From: CAJYAN01 sp046484825
GTDB lineage: Bacteria > Pseudomonadota > Gammaproteobacteria > UBA6429 > Thiohalophilaceae
DNA length: 49,549 nucleotides
NCBI GenBank assembly: GCA_046484825.1
Contig: JAWOIE010000094.1
Location: 1 to 49,549, forward strand
Direction: 5' to 3'
The translations under genes and the position numbers were made by a program. Positions within the stretch are counted from its first letter, which is position 1; each line of letters begins with the position of its first letter. The notes below the pieces were generated by a model. That model made no database searches. It had not been told where the DNA came from and saw only the letters and a list, made by a program, of their open reading frames with translations. Shown one piece after another: positions 8,691 to 14,954 of the stretch.

Positions 8691-9325
8691 AACTGACACA
8701 AAAATCCTTTCTGAACGGCACTCGAGAATTTGAGCTTATTGATGACGTCGTTAGTGTGCGCGTCAAGAAATTCTTCACGCAAGAAAAGCACTCTGTCGGG
8801 CTGTTAATCCTGAACCCTGAACCCGTGGTTAATGGACCATATCTTGAGTTTCATGACCGTTTCAAAGGCCACCTACTACTGTCGCTGCGGTTAAACGAAC
8901 CCAACACAGAGGAGTTCAATACCTTTGTTACTGCGCTGAAGCAGGGCGCGTTAAGGCTTACTCCCCCTGTTGCAGAAGCAGAGGCCTCAGACCCTGAATC
9001 TTCACGGCGTCAGGCCCTCGCCCGAAATATGTTTGAGGAACCTCCGGAGTTCGCCGAGCCGGATGACACGCAAGCGAAAGCCAGCTTTATACCTGTCAAT
9101 GCCGCAAGACTGGCTGATGACATAGTTATGCTAAAAACCTACCTGGATGAGCGCGACATAAGGCCCCTGCTCGACGTCCTTGAAACGCTCGTAGAGGAAC
9201 CTCAAAACGAAGCAGCCTATCAGAAGATGTTAGACACCTACAATGGGCTGGGTATTCTTTCAGGCGCGGTATTGACCTATGCGCCTTATCTCAAGGTTCT
9301 GCTCTCTCAATCTATTAGCCTGTAA
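8687..9325 (+). CDS. conserved-looking unknown protein coupled to the acyltransferase
   Basis: A 212-residue soluble, acidic protein I do not recognise. The N-terminal 85 residues look like a beta-rich domain (LIDDVVSVRVKKFF, SVGLLILNPEPVVNG, YLEFHDRFKGHLLLSL). The middle (about 95-130) is a proline- and acid-rich linker, and the C-terminal 80 residues are helical (LADDIVMLKTYLDERD to LKVLLSQSISL). It overlaps the acyltransferase by 4 bp in the ATGA arrangement, so the pair is likely made together. No signal peptide or membrane span is visible. Confidence 0.72.
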   Translation: MKLTQKSFLNGTREFELIDDVVSVRVKKFFTQEKHSVGLLILNPEPVVNGPYLEFHDRFKGHLLLSLRLNEPNTEEFNTFVTALKQGALRLTPPVAEAEASDPESSRRQALARNMFEEPPEFAEPDDTQAKASFIPVNAARLADDIVMLKTYLDERDIRPLLDVLETLVEEPQNEAAYQKMLDTYNGLGILSGAVLTYAPYLKVLLSQSISL

Positions 9326-9396
9326 CACTGAAAGTTGCGGGCTCAGAATTTGAGTGTAAAAAAGCAACATCTGCAACATTCAGGAAGAAATAATAA

Positions 9397-9936
9397 ATGA
9401 TTGAGGTAGTCTTCCTGGCAGTCGCATTAAGCATGGATGCGTTTGCAGTATCTATTGGTCTTGGGTCAAAACAGAAATCAGCGCCATTACCTTTAGCGAT
9501 AAAAGCCGGATTGTATTTCGGAATCTTTCAGGCACTAATGCCGCTCATTGGTTATCTTGGAGGAAAAGGTGCGTTAGCCTGGATTGAAGATTATGCACAT
9601 TGGATTGCATTCCTACTGCTGGCACTGATCGGCGGGAAGATGATTTATGAATCCTTCTCGGAGGGCATAGAGGCAAATATATCCAATATTACGCACAGAG
9701 TCATGTTTATGCTTGCTATTGCAACCAGCATCGATGCGCTGGCGGCGGGTTTTACATTAACACTACTCGGCACGAATCCATTTATTGCCTGCATAATAAT
9801 CGGTCTTGCCACTTTTAGCCTTAGTTGTCTCGGTGTATTCATAGGCAACAAAAGCGGTACCTGGCTGGAGAGTAAAGCCGAATTATTCGGCGGTGTCATA
9901 CTTATAGTCATCAGCATAAAAATACTGTTTACATAG
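9397..9936 (+). CDS. mntP: manganese efflux pump MntP
   Basis: A 179-residue, six-span membrane protein of the MntP (formerly DUF204/YebN) family, which exports Mn2+. Two internal repeats are clear, each with the conserved metal-site aspartate: ALSMDAFAVSIGLG near residue 12 and ATSIDALAAGFTL near 112. GFYFGIFQ-like (GLYFGIFQALMPLIGYLGG) and SxxGVFIGNK motifs are also present. Length is typical. In many bacteria mntP is controlled by a yybP-ykoY riboswitch, but only 71 bp separate it from the previous gene and no such structure was found. A GNAT gene begins 6 bp downstream. Confidence 0.93.
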   Translation: MIEVVFLAVALSMDAFAVSIGLGSKQKSAPLPLAIKAGLYFGIFQALMPLIGYLGGKGALAWIEDYAHWIAFLLLALIGGKMIYESFSEGIEANISNITHRVMFMLAIATSIDALAAGFTLTLLGTNPFIACIIIGLATFSLSCLGVFIGNKSGTWLESKAELFGGVILIVISIKILFT

Positions 9937-9942
9937 TCATAC

Positions 9943-10512
9943 ATGGCTCAATTGATTGAAATCGACACAGATCGCCTACGCTTGCGTCAGTGGTGCCCCG
10001 CTGATCGAGAACCCTTTGCCATGCTAAATTCCGACCCAGGAGTGATGGAGTTTTTTCCGGGACTTCTAAGTCGCGCTGAAAGTGATGCCCTGGCGGATCG
10101 CTGCCAGGCACTTATCTCCGAACGCGGATGGGGGTTCTGGGCCGTAACACCAAGAGACACAGGTGAGTTCATCGGCTTTGTTGGTTTGCACATCCCAACC
10201 GATACGCTGCCATTCTCACCCTGCGTGGAGGTGGGCTGGCGACTGGCGGCAAAATACTGGGGCAAAGGCTACGCCACAGAGGCTGCGCGTGCCGCGCTTG
10301 GCGTTGGCTTTGAGCGGCTTGCATTAGCCGAGATTGTGTCGTTTACCTGTTTGGGCAACATTCGTTCACGCGCCGTGATGCAACGGCTGGGCATGCACGA
10401 CACAGGAACAACCTTTGCGCACCCAAACATCCCGGTGGGCAATGCACTTCGTGAGCACTGTCTGTATAAGATAACGCGCGAGCAGTGGCGCACCAATAAT
10501 GTAACAGTATAA
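9943..10512 (+). CDS. RimJ/RimL-type GNAT N-acetyltransferase
   Basis: A 189-residue cytoplasmic acetyltransferase of the GNAT Acetyltransf_3 (RimJ/RimL-like) group. The order of motifs is standard: LETDRL-like start (IDTDRLRLRQW), CVEVGWRLAAKYWGKGYATEA for acetyl-CoA binding near residues 90-110, and IRSRAVMQRLGMHDTG at about 140. The Q/RxxGxG/A loop appears as YWGKGYA. Substrates of the group range from ribosomal protein N-termini to small amines; none can be chosen here. It starts 6 bp after mntP without a visible ribosome binding site, so translation may depend on coupling. Confidence 0.88.
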   Translation: MAQLIEIDTDRLRLRQWCPADREPFAMLNSDPGVMEFFPGLLSRAESDALADRCQALISERGWGFWAVTPRDTGEFIGFVGLHIPTDTLPFSPCVEVGWRLAAKYWGKGYATEAARAALGVGFERLALAEIVSFTCLGNIRSRAVMQRLGMHDTGTTFAHPNIPVGNALREHCLYKITREQWRTNNVTV

Positions 10513-10660
10513 CATCAAGTGCTGCACGACGTTCAGTAGGGCATGGCATTCATAACTACACCGCTTACCGATGAAACCTAAGTGCCTTTGTACGCAGCAA
10601 TACTCAAAGCCAAAGCTATGAGTCGCGACCCAAGCACGCGACGTATGTAATAAATAGTCT

Positions 10661-10882
10661 CTAATGATTCTTCTTGTCATCGCACCCGCTGCGCTTTTTA
10701 TCTGAAAAAACGACGCGCCGACTGAACAGACTGTCACGCATCTCAACAGCAAATGAGCGCTGAACTTGATCTTCAAGCCCGCCCCAATCCACAAACCATC
10801 CCCGGCGATCTTTGTGAGCGACGTTTTTTATTGTGTTTTCGCAGCATGATGAATCAAAGTTTGTAGGCCAACAATAACTAAA
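10661..10882 (-). pseudogene. possible degraded gene fragment
   Basis: On the minus strand an open frame between two stop codons encodes about 73 residues with strongly protein-like composition, including DRRGWFVDWGGLEDQVQRSF and a cysteine group near the beginning (CWPTNFDSSCC), and ends DDKKNH. It has no ATG, GTG or TTG near its 5' end, so it is either the tail of a gene whose front is lost or a chance frame. No family recognised. Confidence 0.25.
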
Positions 10883-10921
10883 TCATTCTTGAAGGTTTGT
10901 GCGTTATTTGTTAATCACAGG

Positions 10922-10950
10922 TTACCCCCGGCCGCATAAACGTCTATACT
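10922..10950 (+). promoter_or_regulatory. possible sigma-70 promoter of the PEP-CTERM gene
   Basis: TATACT at 10945-10950 is a 5/6 match to the -10 box and stands 17 bp after TTACCC, a weak -35. It would start transcription about 60 bp before the PEP-CTERM gene. Only the -10 box is convincing. Confidence 0.35.
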
Positions 10951-11017
10951 ATATGCAGACGATGAGCTGATCGTTTTACCCATCAGGACTAATCATTCAG
11001 CACAAGGAGCGTACGCA

Positions 11018-11671
11018 ATGAAACTTAGAAAGCTAACCCTACCCGTTGTATTGGCACTATCGTCAGCTTATTCACTTAGCGCAAATGCCACATTAATCTC
11101 GGGTCTCGGTACCACCACAGCCCATCCTGCACTCGCAGGCGCGACTGTCATTGACTTTGAAGGTCTGGCAAACGCGACCTATCCTGCAGGGGGTGGGCTA
11201 ACCATCGGTGGGGTCACCTTTACCGCCAATGACAACCACCTGCGCATCGACAATACCTATCAAGCGTTTAATCAGTCCGGCACCTACCTGGATAATGGGA
11301 CCTATGGTAGTAATGGCTTCTCGCAGATTACCTTTGACTTTCCCGTCACCACTAATGCCTTCGGTTTTACCTGGGGCATGGCCGAAGCGTTTGCCAACTG
11401 GCAATTAGCCGCCTTCGACTCGGGCGACGGCTTAATCGAAAGTCATCTTCTGCCCTCCACCACCTCCAGTAATGCCGGTGAATTTGTTGGTATCGCGGCC
11501 AATGGGATTTCCTATGCCACGCTCTCCTGGGGCGGGGATTATGACTGGGTCGCTATTGACAACTTTACCTACCAGCAGACTGCCACCTCAGTACCTGAGC
11601 CAGGTACACTCCTGCTCCTGGGCGCTGGCCTGTTGGGTTTGACCGGTGTCGCTCGTAAGAAAAAAGCCTGA
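11018..11671 (+). CDS. PEP-CTERM sorted exported protein
   Basis: A 217-residue secreted protein. Residues 1-25 form a signal peptide (KLTLPVVLALSSAYSLSANA). The end carries a PEP-CTERM sorting signal: VPEPGTLLLLGAGLLGLTG followed by the basic tail ARKKKA, which an exosortase (EpsH-type) would recognise and cleave. The middle is a beta-rich, Gly/Asn/Thr-rich domain with few charged residues (TVIDFEGL, ITFDFPVTTNAFGFTWG, YDWVAIDNFTY), a pattern shared by many PEP-CTERM proteins, probably an extracellular carbohydrate-associated fold. A strong Shine-Dalgarno (AAGGAG) precedes the ATG. It is monocistronic, with a strong terminator 28 bp after the stop. No exosortase is in the window. Confidence 0.9.
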   Translation: MKLRKLTLPVVLALSSAYSLSANATLISGLGTTTAHPALAGATVIDFEGLANATYPAGGGLTIGGVTFTANDNHLRIDNTYQAFNQSGTYLDNGTYGSNGFSQITFDFPVTTNAFGFTWGMAEAFANWQLAAFDSGDGLIESHLLPSTTSSNAGEFVGIAANGISYATLSWGGDYDWVAIDNFTYQQTATSVPEPGTLLLLGAGLLGLTGVARKKKA

Positions 11672-11698
11672 AGATTAGCCTAGATTCAGGTTTTCATT

Positions 11699-11745
11699 AA
11701 CACCACGTCTACCGGCACGATGTGCCGGTGTACGTGGTGTTTTTA
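11699..11745 (+). terminator. intrinsic terminator after the PEP-CTERM gene
   Basis: A long hairpin: AACACCACGT (11699-11708) pairs with ACGTGGTGTT (11732-11741), and ACCGGCAC (11711-11718) pairs with GTGCCGGT (11722-11729), with one mismatch between. It is followed by a T-rich run. Confidence 0.85.
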
Positions 11746-11749
11746 TTTT

Positions 11750-12247
11750 CAACAGAAAAATCTGCAAGTAAATACGGTGTGTGACTTCACAACATGCGAC
11801 CACCCCCCCTAGACAACGGGCATCATGGCAGTGCCGCCATCCCAACAGCCAACCCGCCACAAATAAATCACGCATACGAAATTTAGCTTATTAGTAATTA
11901 ATAATATTAAAGGTAGCAAGCGCCGCACTGTAGCTGCCTCTGCCGTCGACGGCAACGCCTGGCGACGATTGCATCTTGCCGGCTTTTCACAGGGTGAAAT
12001 GCGCCATAAAAGAATTTTGCCCAGGACAAGAATCGTGTTTGACCTGTCGCGGACAACAGGTTAGATTCTGTCAGGTTAGATTATTGTGAGGTGATCCCGA
12101 CGGCAATATATCCAACCGCCTTGGGAGCGACATCGCAAACATCAGGTAAAGGTACATGTAAAGCGACACCGAAGTATCATCAGGGAGCAGTCATATATAA
12201 GGATGTCAGTGTTCCAGCCCTAACATCAAAAAAACAAGGGGGACGTC
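11750..12247. other. 500-bp intergenic region before the symporter operon
   Basis: No gene seen on either strand. AT-rich at about 11870-11920. It holds a direct repeat at 12057-12082 (listed separately) and a GGGGGAC Shine-Dalgarno for the DUF4212 gene. No clear -35/-10 pair or sigma-54 site was found. Confidence 0.5.
12057..12082 (+). repeat. tandem direct repeat CAGGTTAGATT
   Basis: Two identical 11-bp copies, at 12057-12067 and 12072-12082, are offset by 15 bp and lie about 165 bp upstream of the symporter operon. They could bind a regulator. The 15-bp offset is about one and a half helical turns, so the two copies would face different sides of the helix. Confidence 0.55.
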
Positions 12248-12511
12248 ATGTCTGATATACAACAACGTGAGGCACACTGGAAAAAAACCAGAAACCTCAT
12301 GATCATCCATCTAAGTATCTGGTTCTTCTTCTCATTCGTCGTGCACTGGTTTGCCAATAGTCTCAATAGCTTCAGCTTTATGCACTTTCCGCTAGGCTAT
12401 TACATGGCGGCACAGGGCTCACTCATTGCGTTCGTGGTTCAGTTGTTTCTGTTTGTGAAACAACAGGACAAGATCGACCGTGAATTCGGCATGGCCGAAT
12501 CAGACGAATAA
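12248..12511 (+). CDS. DUF4212 small subunit of a sodium:solute symporter
   Basis: An 87-residue membrane protein of the DUF4212 family (sodium/substrate symporter small subunit). It has two hydrophobic spans (about 17-38 and 50-70) and the family motifs HWKKTRNLM at the N-terminus, WFFFSFVVHWFA in the first span and FPLGYYMAAQGSLIAF in the second. The family is almost always found directly before a large SSS-type transporter, as here (13 bp gap), and is presumed to associate with it in the inner membrane. The start at 12248 has a GGGGGAC Shine-Dalgarno. Confidence 0.93.
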   Translation: MSDIQQREAHWKKTRNLMIIHLSIWFFFSFVVHWFANSLNSFSFMHFPLGYYMAAQGSLIAFVVQLFLFVKQQDKIDREFGMAESDE

Positions 12512-12523
12512 GGGGGGATACAC

Positions 12524-14365
12524 ATGAGTTTTTTCAAACCCAAGGGTAGCTTTATCGATAACCTGCCCAGAATCTATGCCCTCTATACCGGGGGTTTCCT
12601 GGTCTTTGTCCTGCTGATGGCCATCCTGGAACAAATGGGTCTGGGCGCGGATACCATTGGTATTCTGTTCGTCAGCTTTACCATTGTCATCTACGCCGCC
12701 ATCGGCTGGCTGTCGCGCACCATGCAGGTAGACGCCTATTATGTGGCAGGCCGACAGGTCCCGCCTGTCTTCAACGGCATGGCGACGGCGGCGGACTGGA
12801 TGTCCGGGGCCTCATTTGTGGCCATGGCGGGCGGTATCTACATGGGCGGTCATTCCTATCTCGCCTTTGTCGTCGGCTGGACCGGGGGTTACGTGCTGGT
12901 GGCGGTCCTGATGGCCCCCTACCTGCGTAAGTTCGGTTGCTATACCGTGCCGGATTTTATCGGTACGCGTTATGGCGGCAACACCGCGCGACTCCTGGCG
13001 GTACTGGTACTGGTTATTGCCTCGTTCACCTATGTAACCGCACAGATCAACGCGACTGGTACCATTGCGTCACGCGCTCTGCAAATTCCCTTTGAAGTAG
13101 GTGTCTGGTTCGGTCTGCTCGGCATTCTGCTCTGCTCCATGCTGGGGGGGATGCGCGCGGTTACCTGGACCCAGGTGGCACAGTACATTGTTCTGATTAT
13201 CGCCTACCTGGTGCCGGTATTCTGGATGTCTACCAAACAGGGCTTCGGTTTTATTCCGCAGTTCTCTTACGGTGACGCAGTCGCCCGTATCGGCGAACTG
13301 GAAATGCTGCATCAGGTGGGGGTACTCAAACCCGCTGCCGATGCCGCTTCCGGTTTTCCCGGCCTCAAGGCCCTGGTGACACCCCATGCGGCGGCCGGTG
13401 ATTCGGCCATGGCGGCCTGGAAGTTCGTCACCCTCGCTGCCTGTATGATGCTGGGTACGGCCTCGCTGCCGCACATCCTCATGCGTTACTTCACCACGCC
13501 GTCAGTACGGGCCGCACGTAACTCCGTGGCCTGGTCCCTGATGTTCATTTTCCTGCTGTACTTCACTGCCCCGGCGCTCGCCACCTTTACCAAGTTGCAG
13601 ATTCTCGATCCGAATCTGGCAACCAGTATTATTGGCAAGTCGTTTGAAGCGGTCATGCAGCTGGAGTGGATACAGAAGTGGAGCTCGGTGGGCATGCTCG
13701 CTCTGGTCGATAGCAACGGTGATGGTATTGTGCAGATCAGTGAGTTCTTCATGCGCGGTGACATCGTGGTTCTGGCGACACCGGAAATTGCCGGTCTCCC
13801 CTATGTTATCTCCGGTCTGGTGGCGGCGGGGGGTATGGCAGCGGCCATGTCGACCGCGGACGGCCTGCTGCTGGCGATTGCCAACGCCCTGTCACATGAT
13901 CTGTACTATAAAATCATTGACCCCAAGGCCGAGACACGCAAGCGTCTGATCGTGGCCCGTGTGCTGCTCCTCGCCATTGGTGCGGCCGGTGCCTTGGTGG
14001 CCAGTCTCAAACTCACCGGGATACTCGGGGCGGTGGCCTGGGCCTTCTGCTTTGCCATGTCGGGACTATTCTTCCCGCTGGTGCTTGGGGTCTGGTGGAA
14101 ACGCGCCAACCGCGCCGGTGCCATTGCCGGTATGGCCGTGGGGCTAGGTGTCGGTACGTGGTATCTGTACATGGTCAAATTTGCCGGTATGGCACCCTGG
14201 ATCGGTCTGGATGACCTGCGCTTTGGTATTGTCGGCGCCAGCGCCAGTCTCATCGCCATGGTGGTGGTCAGTCTGATGACCAAGGCACCGGATGCTGAGA
14301 CCCAGGCCATGGTCGATGAAATACGCATACCCAAAGGTAGGACCGTGCTCGACGCCCAGCACTAA
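12524..14365 (+). CDS. sodium:solute symporter (VC_2705/ActP-like), large subunit
   Basis: A 613-residue inner-membrane symporter of the SSS family, subgroup found with DUF4212 and often annotated as cation/acetate symporter. About 13-14 spans are visible. Family motifs include YYVAGRQVPPVFNGMATAADWMSGASF (about 72-98) and AAAMSTADGLLLAIANALSHDLY near 440. A cytoplasmic or periplasmic loop holds a perfect 12-residue EF-hand-like sequence, DSNGDGIVQISE (residues 396-407; bases 13709-13744), suggesting Ca2+ binding. Acetate or another short carboxylate driven by Na+ or H+ is the likely substrate, by family analogy. A GGGGGG Shine-Dalgarno precedes the ATG, and a perfect terminator lies just downstream. 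Confidence 0.92.
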   Translation: MSFFKPKGSFIDNLPRIYALYTGGFLVFVLLMAILEQMGLGADTIGILFVSFTIVIYAAIGWLSRTMQVDAYYVAGRQVPPVFNGMATAADWMSGASFVAMAGGIYMGGHSYLAFVVGWTGGYVLVAVLMAPYLRKFGCYTVPDFIGTRYGGNTARLLAVLVLVIASFTYVTAQINATGTIASRALQIPFEVGVWFGLLGILLCSMLGGMRAVTWTQVAQYIVLIIAYLVPVFWMSTKQGFGFIPQFSYGDAVARIGELEMLHQVGVLKPAADAASGFPGLKALVTPHAAAGDSAMAAWKFVTLAACMMLGTASLPHILMRYFTTPSVRAARNSVAWSLMFIFLLYFTAPALATFTKLQILDPNLATSIIGKSFEAVMQLEWIQKWSSVGMLALVDSNGDGIVQISEFFMRGDIVVLATPEIAGLPYVISGLVAAGGMAAAMSTADGLLLAIANALSHDLYYKIIDPKAETRKRLIVARVLLLAIGAAGALVASLKLTGILGAVAWAFCFAMSGLFFPLVLGVWWKRANRAGAIAGMAVGLGVGTWYLYMVKFAGMAPWIGLDDLRFGIVGASASLIAMVVVSLMTKAPDAETQAMVDEIRIPKGRTVLDAQH

Positions 14366-14378
14366 TTGGCGCCAGCAC

Positions 14379-14413
14379 AATACCGGGGCGGTCTACCGCC
14401 CCGGTATTTTTTT
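14379..14413 (+). terminator. intrinsic terminator after the symporter gene
   Basis: A perfect 14-bp inverted repeat, AATACCGGGGCGGT (14379-14392) with ACCGCCCCGGTATT (14395-14408), separated by only 2 bases and followed by a T-run. Confidence 0.92.
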
Positions 14414-14543
14414 GTCTTGCGAAAATGACGTTATGTGTCAAGCGCTGACGATGGAGCCCATTGGCGTCACGGCTATTGAGTCACTGCGCGAGTTAGGGAA
14501 TACTGGAACACCAGCGAATAAAAAACATTAACAGGAAAATAAA

Positions 14544-14900
14544 ATGACAGAGGCTTTCCCCCTGTGGGTCATAATTATCGACTACGTCCTGGGCGCGATT
14601 ATGTGGACCCTGATCGGCCGATTCGGCATGCGACTGTTTTTGCCGGAAGAGAGCCGCTTTTTTTTCTCGCGCTTTTTTATCCGCGTTACCGACCCCTTCT
14701 TGAAGTTTTTTAAGCCGGTCACCCCCGGTTTTCTGGTGCCGGCCCTTATTCCGCTGTATGTGGCCTGGTTCTTTTACATGGCACGCTTTTATATCATGCC
14801 CTGGCTATTGGGATATTCGGTTATGGGCATGTTATCGTTTCCCCTGGAAAGCGAGATCGCCCACGGCATTCATGCCTTTTTCAACCTTTTTACCCGTTAG
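14544..14900 (+). CDS. small membrane protein, function unknown
   Basis: A 118-residue protein with three probable hydrophobic spans (about 6-25, 60-85 and 88-105). Its first span and following motif (DYVLGAIMWTLIGRFGMRLFLPE) and the SRFFIRVTDPFLKFFKPVTPGF segment loosely recall YggT-type membrane proteins (TDPxLxxxRRxxP), but the similarity is too weak for a firm call. AGGAAAA precedes the ATG. It lies between the symporter and the exonuclease/CBS/DUF294 gene (54 bp before it), so it probably belongs to the symporter-regulation module. Confidence 0.75.
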   Translation: MTEAFPLWVIIIDYVLGAIMWTLIGRFGMRLFLPEESRFFFSRFFIRVTDPFLKFFKPVTPGFLVPALIPLYVAWFFYMARFYIMPWLLGYSVMGMLSFPLESEIAHGIHAFFNLFTR

Positions 14901-14954
14901 GCGTCAGGCAAGCTGCGCCGATACCACGTCCGCTGAGGTCATAATGTAACGCCC

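Larger units (their letters stand above)
10513..11017. other. intergenic stretch with a possible gene remnant
   Basis: About 500 bp without a complete gene. It contains a minus-strand protein-like frame without a start codon (10661-10882, listed separately) and the promoter region of the PEP-CTERM gene at its right end. Confidence 0.5.

Noticed and set aside
9326..9396. yybP-ykoY manganese riboswitch before mntP
   Set aside because: Only 71 bp are available and no conserved loop sequences or terminator stem were found.
10366..10794. 142-codon minus-strand frame overlapping the GNAT gene
   Set aside because: No ribosome binding site, overlaps a confident gene, and a different frame in the same interval is more protein-like.
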